64,000 nt of DNA from CAJBVG01 sp943371425 (GTDB lineage Bacteria; Bacteroidota; Bacteroidia; Sphingobacteriales; Sphingobacteriaceae): positions 95,467 to 159,466 of the forward strand of contig CALRUR010000007.1 in assembly GCA_943371425.1 (NCBI GenBank). Direction: 5' to 3'. Positions 42,554 to 49,622 of this stretch are shown in pieces; position 1 is the first letter of the stretch, and the number at the start of each line of letters is the position of its first letter. The translations under genes were made by a program, and so were the position numbers. The notes below the pieces were generated by a model. It worked only from the letters and a program-made list of their open reading frames with translations. It was not told the DNA's origin and searched no databases.

Positions 42554-44362
42554 CTACTGTCCTACTTGTTTTTTCTTTTGATTTCTTTCGATTTCTGTTA
42601 AGTAAATTTTACGTAAGCGCATCGATTGTGGAGTTACCTCTACGTATTCGTCTGCTTGTATATATTCCATTGCTTCTTCTAAAGAGAATTTAATAGCTGG
42701 AGCAATACGAGTTGCATCGTCTTTACTTGTAGTACGGAAGTTGGTTAATTGTTTACCTTCAGTAATGTTTACGGTCATGTCGGTTTCTCTACTGTTTTCA
42801 CCGATAATCATGCCTTGGTAAACTTCTTCACCTGGGTTCACAAAAAATCTACCTCTATCCTGTAATTTATCTATACGATATGCTGTTGCACTACCTTTAT
42901 CCATCGAAATTAATACCCCACTCATACGTTGTGGAATATCACCTTTCCAAGGCTCGTATGCTTTAAATCTGTGGGCCATAATAGCCTCACCTGCTGTAGC
43001 AGTTAATACGTTGTTACGCAAACCGATAATACCACGAGCTGGAATTTCGAACTCTAAATGTTGTAAATCGCCTTTTGGTTCCATTACTAATAAATCGCCT
43101 TTACGTTGAGTTACGAGTTCAATTACTTTACCCGAAACTTCTGCAGGTACATCTACAATTAGGGTTTCCACCGGTTCGCATTTTACACCATCAATAACTT
43201 TGATGATAACTTGCGGCTGCCCTACTTGCATTTCGTAGCCCTCTCTACGCATGGTTTCTATTAATACTGATAAATGGAGAATACCACGACCGTATACTAA
43301 GTATGCATCTGGAGAACCCGCTTCTTCTACACGAAGTGCCAAGTTCTTTTCCATCTCTTTCATTAAACGATCGCGCAAATGGCGTGAAGTAACGAATTTA
43401 CCTTCTTTACCAAAGAATGGTGAGTTATTAATAGTGAACAACATGTTCATGGTTGGTTCATCTATTTTAATAACTGCTAATTGCTCTGGATTTTCGAAAT
43501 CTGCGATGGTATCGCCAATTTCAAAGCCTTCAATACCTACTACCGCACAAATATCGCCGTTATGTACTTCTTCCACTCTAATTTTACCTAGACCTTCAAA
43601 CGTATATAATTCTTTAATTCTTGATTTTACTACTTTACCATCTTTCTTCATTAAAGAAACTGGCATGTTTTCTTTGATGGTACCACGTGCTACTCTACCA
43701 ATGGCAATACGACCCACAAAAGATGAATAATCTAAAGAGGTAATTTGCATTTGTAAAGTACCAGGGTTTTCTACTGGCTCTGGGATGTATTCTAATACTG
43801 CATCTAACAAAGGAGTAATGTCTTCTGTTATTTGAGTATAATCTGTACTCATCCATCCTTGTTTAGATGAACCGTAAATAGTTGGGAAGTCTAATTGATC
43901 TTCTGTAGCTTCTAAGTTGAAGAATAATTCGAAAATAGATTCCTGAACTTCCTCCGGGCGACAATTTTCTTTATCAACCTTATTTATTACTACAATTGGT
44001 TTTAAGCCTAATGAAAGTGCTTTTTGCGTTACGAAACGAGTTTGAGGCATTGCACCTTCAAAAGCATCTACTAATAACAAAACGCCATCGGCCATTTTCA
44101 ATACTCGCTCTACTTCACCGCCAAAGTCGGCGTGACCAGGAGTATCAATAATATTGATTTTATAGTCTTTATATTTTACTGAAACGTTCTTAGAAACGAT
44201 GGTAATACCACGTTCACGTTCTAAATCATTGTTATCTAAAATTAGGTCTCCAGTTTCCTCGTTATCTCTAAAAAGGTTGGTTTGGTGTAAAATTTTGTCA
44301 ACTAACGTTGTTTTTCCATGATCGACATGGGCAATAATTGCTATATTTCTTACTTTTTGCAT
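42554..44362 (-). CDS. typA: Ribosome-associated GTPase TypA/BipA
   Basis: The 602-residue translational GTPase has an EF-G-like G domain (IAHVDHGKTTL, RERGITIVSKN, DTPGHADFGGEVERVL, NKVD), a beta-barrel domain 2, EF-G III/V-like domains and the BipA-specific C-terminal domain. It binds ribosomes under stress and cold and helps 50S assembly. Length is standard. A -7 box (TACCTTTG) lies only 7 bases before the start codon, so the message probably has almost no leader. Confidence 0.97.
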   Translation of the reverse strand: MQKVRNIAIIAHVDHGKTTLVDKILHQTNLFRDNEETGDLILDNNDLERERGITIVSKNVSVKYKDYKINIIDTPGHADFGGEVERVLKMADGVLLLVDAFEGAMPQTRFVTQKALSLGLKPIVVINKVDKENCRPEEVQESIFELFFNLEATEDQLDFPTIYGSSKQGWMSTDYTQITEDITPLLDAVLEYIPEPVENPGTLQMQITSLDYSSFVGRIAIGRVARGTIKENMPVSLMKKDGKVVKSRIKELYTFEGLGKIRVEEVHNGDICAVVGIEGFEIGDTIADFENPEQLAVIKIDEPTMNMLFTINNSPFFGKEGKFVTSRHLRDRLMKEMEKNLALRVEEAGSPDAYLVYGRGILHLSVLIETMRREGYEMQVGQPQVIIKVIDGVKCEPVETLIVDVPAEVSGKVIELVTQRKGDLLVMEPKGDLQHLEFEIPARGIIGLRNNVLTATAGEAIMAHRFKAYEPWKGDIPQRMSGVLISMDKGSATAYRIDKLQDRGRFFVNPGEEVYQGMIIGENSRETDMTVNITEGKQLTNFRTTSKDDATRIAPAIKFSLEEAMEYIQADEYVEVTPQSMRLRKIYLTEIERNQKKKQVGQ

Positions 44363-44369
44363 GATGCCG

Positions 44370-44377
44370 CAAAGGTA
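44370..44377 (-). promoter_or_regulatory. -7 element of typA, nearly leaderless
   Basis: TACCTTTG on the minus strand is a perfect TAnnTTTG and ends 7 bases before the ATG; transcription should begin at or next to the start codon. Confidence 0.6.
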
Positions 44378-44386
44378 GTAAATAAT

Positions 44387-44418
44387 GTGCTAGTTTGCTA
44401 ATGTGCTCGTGTGCTCGT
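44387..44418. repeat. Eight-base-period array (GTGCTNGT)
   Basis: Four 8-mers in phase: GTGCTAGT, TTGCTAAT, GTGCTCGT, GTGCTCGT, in the gap between the MBL hydrolase stop and the typA promoter. Confidence 0.88.
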
Positions 44419-44454
44419 GGAGGGAAGAGCAGTGCAATTGCGACAAAACCGCGC

Positions 44455-45135
44455 TTAAATAGTAAAGGAACTGCCTATATCAATTAAATGCAGGGTTTTG
44501 TTTCGTAATTTAAATTTGCGGATGGCTTCTTCGTGGTTAATTTTGATGTAACCGAAGGTATCAAAATGCATTCCTACGATTTCTTTGCATTGAATAAAGT
44601 CTGAAGCGAGAATGGCATCGTCAACATCCATCGTAAAATTATCGCCTATGGGCAAAATGGCTACATCGGGGCGCCAGTACTCGCCAATGAGTTTCATGTC
44701 TTGGGTTAGGGCGGTATCTCCAGCGTAATAAATACGTTTACCATCCACTTCTAACAGAAACCCAGCGGCTACACCACCGTAGCTCCCATCGGGTAATGAG
44801 TTGGAATGCGCAGCGAACACCATTTTCACTCTGCCAAACTTAAAATTCCAAGAACCACCAATGTTCATTGGGTGTACTTTTTCAATGCCTTGCTTTTTGG
44901 CCCACTCGGTAAGTTCCCAAGAACCAATTACTGCCGCTTTCGTTCTATGGGCAATTGGTATTAAATCTGCAATGTGATCTGAATGCCCATGCGATTGTAA
45001 AATGTAGTTGGCTTCAATTTTATTAATGTCGATGTGCTGTGCCAGTTCGTTCTCTGAAATAAATGGATCGAAGAGTATTTTCGAGTTGGAGGTTTCGAGT
45101 AGGAAGCAGGAGTGGCCGAGGTAGGTTAGGTTCAT
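44455..45135 (-). CDS. UPF0173-type metal-dependent hydrolase (MBL fold)
   Basis: The 226-residue protein has the metallo-beta-lactamase fold set: LGHSCFLLE, LFDPFIS, SHGHSDHIADL (metal-binding HxHxDH), YYAGDTALTQDM, and GMHFDTFGYI. The UPF0173 family is widespread and of unknown substrate. Its start codon is preceded after 4 bases by a run of 10 C (on the coding strand), which may make translation phase-variable. Confidence 0.93.
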   Translation of the reverse strand: MNLTYLGHSCFLLETSNSKILFDPFISENELAQHIDINKIEANYILQSHGHSDHIADLIPIAHRTKAAVIGSWELTEWAKKQGIEKVHPMNIGGSWNFKFGRVKMVFAAHSNSLPDGSYGGVAAGFLLEVDGKRIYYAGDTALTQDMKLIGEYWRPDVAILPIGDNFTMDVDDAILASDFIQCKEIVGMHFDTFGYIKINHEEAIRKFKLRNKTLHLIDIGSSFTI

Positions 45136-45139
45136 GGTT

Positions 45140-45149
45140 GGGGGGGGGG
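45140..45149 (-). repeat. Ten-base homopolymer (poly-C on coding strand) before the MBL gene
   Basis: Ten G on the plus strand lie 4 bases upstream of the ATG at 45135. In such AT-rich DNA this is unexpected, and homopolymers of this length often slip during replication. Confidence 0.9.
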
Positions 45150-45151
45150 TG

Positions 45152-45187
45152 TTTCACGCAAAGGGGCAAAGGAGCAGAGGAGCAAAG
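45152..45187. repeat. Left 36-base terminal inverted repeat of the GxxExxY unit
   Basis: Begins TTTCACGCAAAG and continues with 8-base units GGGGCAAA, GGAGCAGA, GGAGCAAA. It matches the reverse complement of 45677-45712 at 34 of 36 positions. Confidence 0.95.
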
Positions 45188-45193
45188 TTTTTT

Positions 45194-45571
45194 TTAGATT
45201 TTATTTACTACTCGTTTAATTCCGTTTTTAAGTAATGATTCATTGAAATTAATTAGTAAGCCTAATTTAAGATTTAATAATTTAATATAAGAATAGGTTT
45301 GTGTAAAATGAATTTCATGTAATTTTTCCACCGATTTCAATTCAATTAAAACACAATCCTCCACAATTACATCAGCCTTAAATGCAAGGCCCATATTTTC
45401 CCCATTATAAATTAGGTCAATTTTTTTCTGTCGTTCAAATTTGAGATTTAACCTAGAAAGTTCTATACATAAACATTCTTCGTATACAGATTCAAATAAT
45501 CCTGGACCTATTTCTCGGTGAACACTAATGGCAGCACCAATAATTAAATTTGATAATTCGTTTTCATTCAT
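45194..45571 (-). CDS. GxxExxY protein
   Basis: The 125-residue protein matches the GxxExxY family: LIIGAAISVHREIGPGLFESVYEECL with the name-giving motif, then VIVEDCVLIELKSVE, where the D...E-x-K arrangement recalls PD-(D/E)XK nucleases, and HFTQTYSYIKLLNLKLGLLINF. The family is often present in many copies per genome and its function is unknown. Here the gene is enclosed precisely by 36-base inverted repeats. Confidence 0.93.
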   Translation of the reverse strand: MNENELSNLIIGAAISVHREIGPGLFESVYEECLCIELSRLNLKFERQKKIDLIYNGENMGLAFKADVIVEDCVLIELKSVEKLHEIHFTQTYSYIKLLNLKLGLLINFNESLLKNGIKRVVNKI

Positions 45572-45676
45572 AATGCAAATATTGCATCACGTAATTGAAA
45601 ATAAAACTGCATAAATGCAGCTTTATTCATGAAATTAATAATTTATTCGTGAAGTGGTAAACGGATTAAAAAAACA

Positions 45677-45712
45677 CTTTGCTCCTCTGCTCCTTTGCAA
45701 CTTTGCGTGAAA
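45677..45712. repeat. Right 36-base terminal inverted repeat of the GxxExxY unit
   Basis: CTTTGCTC, CTCTGCTC, CTTTGCAA units ending CTTTGCGTGAAA; the reverse complement of 45152-45187 with two mismatches. A further degenerate unit (CCTTTGCATGAAAC) follows to 45726. Confidence 0.95.
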
Positions 45713-45732
45713 TCCTTTGCATGAAACAAACC

Positions 45733-46395
45733 CTACCTACCTGTGGCCGATTCCAAAAATGTAATTAATGGTTGCATGGCTACAATGGCATCGGCGATTT
45801 TTTTGGCGATGGTTTTTTCTTGTAATTCTGTATCGCTGAGAGAATGAAATGCTGTGAAGCTTTTCAGTTTTAGCAATTCAATATCGGGGTGATCTTTTGG
45901 GTAATCTTTGGGTGCGGTTTTTAATTTATCTTCTTCACTTAATCCGTCGTAATATTTTTTGAATGTTTTAGAGTTCAATATTTTTTTCAGCTCTGCTCCG
46001 TTGTAATCAATTTCTTGGCGAATCATTTTTAATGTTTCGGCTGGTGGCATCCAAAAGCCTCCGCCTATAAAACTTGCATTGGGTTGTATGTGTAAATAAA
46101 ATCCCGGTCCCTCTACTCCTTTTACTTTGGTAGAAATAGGAATGCCAAAATTTAATTTATATGGATCTTTGTTTTTTGAGAATCGTACATCTCTGTAAAT
46201 TCTCATTACCGATTTTGTAGCATTCACTTCTTTATACCCAGCATCAAACTTGCTTAAATGTTTTAAAACTTCTTCCACTAAAGAAACTACATTTTCTTTC
46301 GCAACATCGTACTCTGGCTTATGCTCTGCAAACCACTCGCGGTTGTTGTTTTTCTTTAGGTTGATAAGGAAGCTAAGGGTGGATTTGTGTATCAT
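45733..46395 (-). CDS. DUF2461 protein
   Basis: From the ATG at 46395 the protein has 220 residues. Motifs FLINLKKNNNREWFAEHKPEY, RIYRDVRFSKNKDPYK, GPGFYLHIQPNASFIGGGFWMPPAETL and KSFTAFHSLSD are typical of DUF2461 (TIGR02453), an uncharacterised cytosolic family. An upstream start at 46440 would translate a TGTAC heptad array (MYKVQSTAY), so the shorter form is chosen. Confidence 0.93.
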   Translation of the reverse strand: MIHKSTLSFLINLKKNNNREWFAEHKPEYDVAKENVVSLVEEVLKHLSKFDAGYKEVNATKSVMRIYRDVRFSKNKDPYKLNFGIPISTKVKGVEGPGFYLHIQPNASFIGGGFWMPPAETLKMIRQEIDYNGAELKKILNSKTFKKYYDGLSEEDKLKTAPKDYPKDHPDIELLKLKSFTAFHSLSDTELQEKTIAKKIADAIVAMQPLITFLESATGR

Positions 46396-46396
46396 A

Positions 46397-46452
46397 ATTG
46401 TACAATGTAAGTTGTACGCTGTACTTTGTACTTTGTACAAATACTGCGTACT
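46397..46452. repeat. Seven-base-period array (NNTGTAC)
   Basis: Eight units in phase: ATTGTAC, AATGTAA, GTTGTAC, GCTGTAC, TTTGTAC, TTTGTAC, AAATACT, GCGTACT. It begins one base upstream of the DUF2461 start and shares GTTGTAC and GCTGTAC with the hairpin at 40753-40803. Confidence 0.92.
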
Positions 46453-46489
46453 GTTTTGAATTATAATGTTATTGAGTTGCCAAGTGCGG

Positions 46490-46524
46490 ATACTCGCTAC
46501 CAGCTACTCGCTACTCATTACTAA
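46490..46524. repeat. Seven-base-period array (CTACTCG)
   Basis: Units ATACTCG, CTACCAG, CTACTCG, CTACTCA, TTACTAA in phase. The array runs into the DUF983 gene, encoding its last three residues and stop. The heptad CTACTCG recurs at 47858-47864. Confidence 0.9.
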
Positions 46525-46870
46525 ACTTCGGTGCAAACATGTAAAGCAAAATCATTCTTCCATAACGGAAATTGAATCGCGAGGTAGCTAATACGCCTGC
46601 AACAATTACTGTTATGTACACCCATGTATCTGGGTTGTTTGCCAATATATAAGTAGAGATGCCTAGTATTACACTAATGGCTACACTTAATGCATATCCT
46701 ATGTACATTGCTCCCCAGAAAAAGCCAATCTCTAATTCATACCTTAAATGGCATTTTGGGCAATAGGTATACATTGCTTTAAAATCTTTACTAAGTGCAC
46801 CATGCTTGTACACTTCGCCTTCTTGGCAACGTGGACATTTGCATGCGATAAGGGAAGAAAACTTGCTCAT
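46511..46870 (-). CDS. DUF983 membrane protein
   Basis: The 119-residue protein has an N-terminal double CxxC (CKCPRCQEGEVY, TYCPKCHLRYE), likely a small metal site, followed by two transmembrane helices (about 48-72 and 80-102). DUF983 proteins are frequent near aa3-type oxidase genes and may help in oxidase assembly. It is the last gene of the long minus-strand respiratory cluster. Its last codons lie within a seven-base repeat. Confidence 0.88.
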   Translation of the reverse strand: MSKFSSLIACKCPRCQEGEVYKHGALSKDFKAMYTYCPKCHLRYELEIGFFWGAMYIGYALSVAISVILGISTYILANNPDTWVYITVIVAGVLATSRFNFRYGRMILLYMFAPKFSNE

Positions 46871-46871
46871 T

Positions 46872-46920
46872 GAATTGTGAATTACAAATTATGAATTATG
46901 AATTATGAATTACGAATTAT
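46872..46920. repeat. GAATTAY heptad array, seven units
   Basis: Units GAATTGT, GAATTAC, AAATTAT, GAATTAT, GAATTAT, GAATTAC, GAATTAT in exact phase, starting one base upstream of the DUF983 start codon. Confidence 0.95.
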
Positions 46921-46932
46921 GCAATGGAGGTG

Positions 46933-46960
46933 CTTAATACTTAATTCTTGATACTTTAAT
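46933..46960. repeat. Seven-base-period array (CTTAATA)
   Basis: CTTAATA, CTTAATT, CTTGATA, CTTTAAT in phase, ending at the stop codon of the 91-residue gene. Confidence 0.8.
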
Positions 46961-47235
46961 TAGTTTAGGATAATTTTTTCGTCTTTAACGTCGACTTTTG
47001 CTTTTACGCGGTATTTTTTATACCACAATACTCCGAGTACTGCCACTAATAAATAAGGTGCGGCTAGTAAATATAAAATACCATCGTTTAAGCCTTTGCC
47101 TGCATTGCTTTGTCCGCCTTTAATAGACGACTCTACTGCGGCTTTGCACATTGGGCATTGTGCTGCAGCATCAAAACTAATGCTAGTAAATACAATAATG
47201 CTTATTACAAAAATTATTTTTTTCAATGTTTTCAT
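46960..47235 (-). CDS. Small membrane protein with CPMCK motif
   Basis: The 91-residue protein has a signal peptide (1-25, DAAAQ), a CPMCKAAVESS motif at the mature N-terminus, one transmembrane helix (about 54-71) and a charged cytosolic tail. The same kind of protein is common beside cytochrome oxidase genes in Bacteroidota to my knowledge; a role in metal or redox handling during oxidase assembly is plausible but unproven. It lies 17 bases after the DUF420 gene. Confidence 0.75.
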   Translation of the reverse strand: MKTLKKIIFVISIIVFTSISFDAAAQCPMCKAAVESSIKGGQSNAGKGLNDGILYLLAAPYLLVAVLGVLWYKKYRVKAKVDVKDEKIILN

Positions 47236-47252
47236 CTTTATTAAAATTTAGA

Positions 47253-47783
47253 TTAAAACGTATAATAGGGTGATATCATTAAATACACAATAACACCTGT
47301 AACTGTTACATATAACCAAATAGGGAATGCAAACCTCACCAACTTTTTATGCTTCTCTACTTGCATTTGCAAACCTCTATAGAAACTCAATAATATTAAT
47401 GGCAACACGCCTGCTGCTAAAATAATATGCGTTATTAAAATAGTATAATACACATACCTCATTACACCTGTTCCGCCGTAAGTGGTTTCTTTTACAAAAT
47501 AATGGAACAGAATGTACGACACCAAAAACACCGACGATAATATAAACGTGGCGATGTTTAATTTTTTATGCGCCGAAATGTTTTTCTTACGAATTTGATT
47601 TAAAGAGAGCAATAACAAAATGCTACACAAGCCATTTATGATGGCATTTAATTTTGGTAAAAAATAAACGAAACTCGGTGTTTCAATTGTAACTGGAATA
47701 ATTTTACGATTTAAAATTACTACCACTAAAAAAACAAAAATGGATATTCCTGTTACGAATCTAAAGATAAATTTGTCGGTCAT
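47253..47783 (-). CDS. DUF420 / CtaM-like oxidase assembly protein
   Basis: The 176-residue integral membrane protein has five helices and the DUF420 histidine-bearing segments (LNAIINGLCSILLLL, KKLNIATFILSSVFLVSYILFHY, THIILAAGVLPLIL). Members such as CtaM in Firmicutes are needed for heme A oxidase maturation. It is separated from sco by a large heptad inverted repeat. Confidence 0.87.
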   Translation of the reverse strand: MTDKFIFRFVTGISIFVFLVVVILNRKIIPVTIETPSFVYFLPKLNAIINGLCSILLLLSLNQIRKKNISAHKKLNIATFILSSVFLVSYILFHYFVKETTYGGTGVMRYVYYTILITHIILAAGVLPLILLSFYRGLQMQVEKHKKLVRFAFPIWLYVTVTGVIVYLMISPYYTF

Positions 47784-47796
47784 GTTATAGTATTGA

Positions 47797-47871
47797 GTAG
47801 CGGGTAGTGGGTAGCGGGTAACGAGATAGGTTGCCTTATCTCGATACTCGATACCCTCTACTCGCTACTTG
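47797..47871. repeat. Seven-base-period inverted repeat (GTAGCGG / CTACTCG)
   Basis: GTAGCGG, GTAGTGG, GTAGCGG, GTAACGA on the left; ATACTCG, ATACCCT, CTACTCG, CTACTTG on the right, approximately reverse complementary. It lies inside the respiratory cluster between sco and DUF420 and provides the sco stop codon. Confidence 0.92.
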
Positions 47872-48536
47872 CGTTTTTTCTTCTCTCCTGCGATTTCTTC
47901 TTTCAATAAAACTTTTAACTCGTCGATTAGTGTATCTACTGCACCTGCAGAGGTACCATCATAAAAACCACGAATTCTGTTTTGTTGATCTACTAATACA
48001 AAAAGTTCTGTATGTATAAAATCATCTGGGCCACCATCGCCTTGCAAAGCATTTACAAGGTATCCTTCTCTTGCGATTTTATACAGTTCTTTTTTATCTC
48101 CGGTTAACAAATGCCATTTGTTTTTAATGGCACCGTATTCTTCTGCATATCTAAATAAAACAGGCACCGAATCTGCTTCGGGGTTTACGGTATGCGAAAG
48201 AATTACTACGTTTTTAACGGTTTGTATTTTCTCTTGAACTCGCTTTAATTGGGAACTCATTTTAGGGCAAATTGTTTCGCAATCCACGAAAAAGAAATCT
48301 ACAATTTTGATGTTTCCTTTTAAAGATTCTGAGCTAACGGTTTCGCCGTATTGGTTGGTAAATGAGAATTGGCCGATGCTGTGGTACACGGTGTCTCCTG
48401 CTTCTTCATAGCGTTCTCCATAAATTGGGAGTGGCTTAAAATGATTTGTTCCGGATCTGAGTAGTAAATACCCAACAGCCGGAACAATCAGAATGAAGAA
48501 GAGGATGGTAAAAGTTTTTAGTCCTCTTGCGTTCAT
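47865..48536 (-). CDS. sco: SCO family copper chaperone
   Basis: The 223-residue protein has an N-terminal membrane anchor (about 9-25) and a thioredoxin-like domain with the copper site CETICPKM and a distal His in DDFIHTELFVLV. It delivers copper to the CuA centre of oxidase subunit II, whose gene is upstream in the same cluster. The C-terminus is basic (EKKKRK). Confidence 0.94.
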   Translation of the reverse strand: MNARGLKTFTILFFILIVPAVGYLLLRSGTNHFKPLPIYGERYEEAGDTVYHSIGQFSFTNQYGETVSSESLKGNIKIVDFFFVDCETICPKMSSQLKRVQEKIQTVKNVVILSHTVNPEADSVPVLFRYAEEYGAIKNKWHLLTGDKKELYKIAREGYLVNALQGDGGPDDFIHTELFVLVDQQNRIRGFYDGTSAGAVDTLIDELKVLLKEEIAGEKKKRK

Positions 48537-48546
48537 AATATTTTTT

Positions 48547-48888
48547 TTATAGACGAATGTTCATCCAATAGTTTCCTTCGTACAACATCCATATAACAAA
48601 AAAGATGATAAATAGTGTTGGTACTAAGATTGAATAAATCAATCCTACTTTTTCAAATTTCAAGTGCATGAAATATGCAACTATATAAAATGCTTTCAAT
48701 AATGTTAAAGCAATATAAATAACATTACCAAAGCCTTGGCTCATTATTCCTTTAGGAATAAATACCAGTGCAATAATAAATTCGATTGCAGTAATACCTA
48801 ATAAAATCCAGAATACCGACCAGATTTTTTTCTTTGTCATGCTTGCGTGCTCTTCGTGATGTGCTGCTGCGCTATGGTTGTCTGACAT
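48547..48888 (-). CDS. Cytochrome c oxidase subunit IV-like protein
   Basis: From the ATG at 48888 the protein has 113 residues. A His-rich N-terminus (HSAAAHHEEH) and three transmembrane helices are seen, with YFMHLKFEKVGLIYSIL matching prokaryotic subunit IV. An upstream start at 48963 would translate a GAATTAT array, so it is rejected. It is a structural subunit of the adjacent oxidase. Confidence 0.9.
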   Translation of the reverse strand: MSDNHSAAAHHEEHASMTKKKIWSVFWILLGITAIEFIIALVFIPKGIMSQGFGNVIYIALTLLKAFYIVAYFMHLKFEKVGLIYSILVPTLFIIFFVIWMLYEGNYWMNIRL

Positions 48889-48895
48889 ATAATTT

Positions 48896-48930
48896 GAATT
48901 ATGAATTATAAATGTTGAATGATTAATTAC
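48896..48930. repeat. Seven-base-period array (GAATTAT)
   Basis: GAATTAT, GAATTAT, AAATGTT, GAATGAT, TAATTAC in phase, between subunit III (its stop lies in the last unit) and subunit IV. Confidence 0.85.
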
Positions 48931-49610
48931 ACTAGGTAGAAGAAGGTAAATACGAATACCCAAACTAAATCTACAAAGTGCCAGTATAAACCAACTTTCT
49001 CAATCATATCATAATGTCCGCGGCGCTCGTAAGTACCACCTAATACGTTAATTAATATGATGATGTTTATTACTACTCCAGAGAACACGTGGAAACCGTG
49101 GAAACCAGTAATGGTAAAGAACAAGTTAGTAAAGTTTGTTGAGGCTACTGTACCATCTGCGTTTAAGAATGGATTTTTACCCCACCAAGCACCTTCGTGG
49201 TGTAAGTGTGTCCATTCCCAAGCTTGGCAACCTAAGAACAATAAACCACCAATTACAGTCCATACCATCCATTTTGCTACTTCGGCTTTTGCTTTACGAT
49301 GGCCAGCTTCTACAGCTAATACCATGGTTACAGAGCTCATGATCAAAATGAAGGTCATGATACCTACGAACACCAAGGGTGCACCGTGTGCAATACCTGG
49401 AGCCGATTGAAATACTACGTCTGGATCTGGCCAAGAAGTGCTACTGAAGCGTAATGCTCCGTAAGCAATAAGCAAGGCAGAAAATGTGAATGCATCCGAT
49501 AAGAGGAAGAACCACATCATCATTTTTCCATACTCTACATTGAAAGGTGATCTACCACCATTCCAAGGGGTCGATTTGATCTCGTCTAATTGAGAAGTGT
49601 TCGTCGTCAT
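48927..49610 (-). CDS. ctaE: Cytochrome c oxidase subunit III
   Basis: The 227-residue membrane protein has the subunit III layout: WFFLLSDAFTFSALLIAYG, QAWEWTHL, FTITGFHGFHVFSGVVINI and HYDMIEKVGLYWHFVDLVWVFVFTFFYLV, with about six helices. It stabilises subunit I. It follows a shorter subunit III-like gene by 12 bases; the doubled subunit III is usual in Bacteroidota. Confidence 0.94.
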   Translation of the reverse strand: MTTNTSQLDEIKSTPWNGGRSPFNVEYGKMMMWFFLLSDAFTFSALLIAYGALRFSSTSWPDPDVVFQSAPGIAHGAPLVFVGIMTFILIMSSVTMVLAVEAGHRKAKAEVAKWMVWTVIGGLLFLGCQAWEWTHLHHEGAWWGKNPFLNADGTVASTNFTNLFFTITGFHGFHVFSGVVINIIILINVLGGTYERRGHYDMIEKVGLYWHFVDLVWVFVFTFFYLV

Positions 49611-49622
49611 GTTGTATATAGA

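Larger units (their letters stand above)
45152..45712. mobile_element. GxxExxY gene unit bounded by terminal inverted repeats
   Basis: A 561-base unit has 36-base inverted repeats at both ends (34/36 identical) and one gene, GxxExxY, reading leftward. No target duplication was recognised, no transposase motif is present and the ends are made of eight-base-period units. A mobile or once-mobile passenger cassette is an inference from the repeats and from the multi-copy habit of this gene family. Confidence 0.5.

Noticed and set aside
46396..46440. Longer N-terminus of the DUF2461 protein
   Set aside because: The extra residues are translation of the NNTGTAC array and do not resemble the family.
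42396..46920. Repeat arrays as a CRISPR
   Set aside because: Units are 7-8 bases, contiguous, without spacers of 25-40 bases, and no cas gene is present.
48889..48963. Longer N-terminus of oxidase subunit IV
   Set aside because: It would translate the GAATTAT array and the end of subunit III; the ATG at 48888 starts the family-like sequence.
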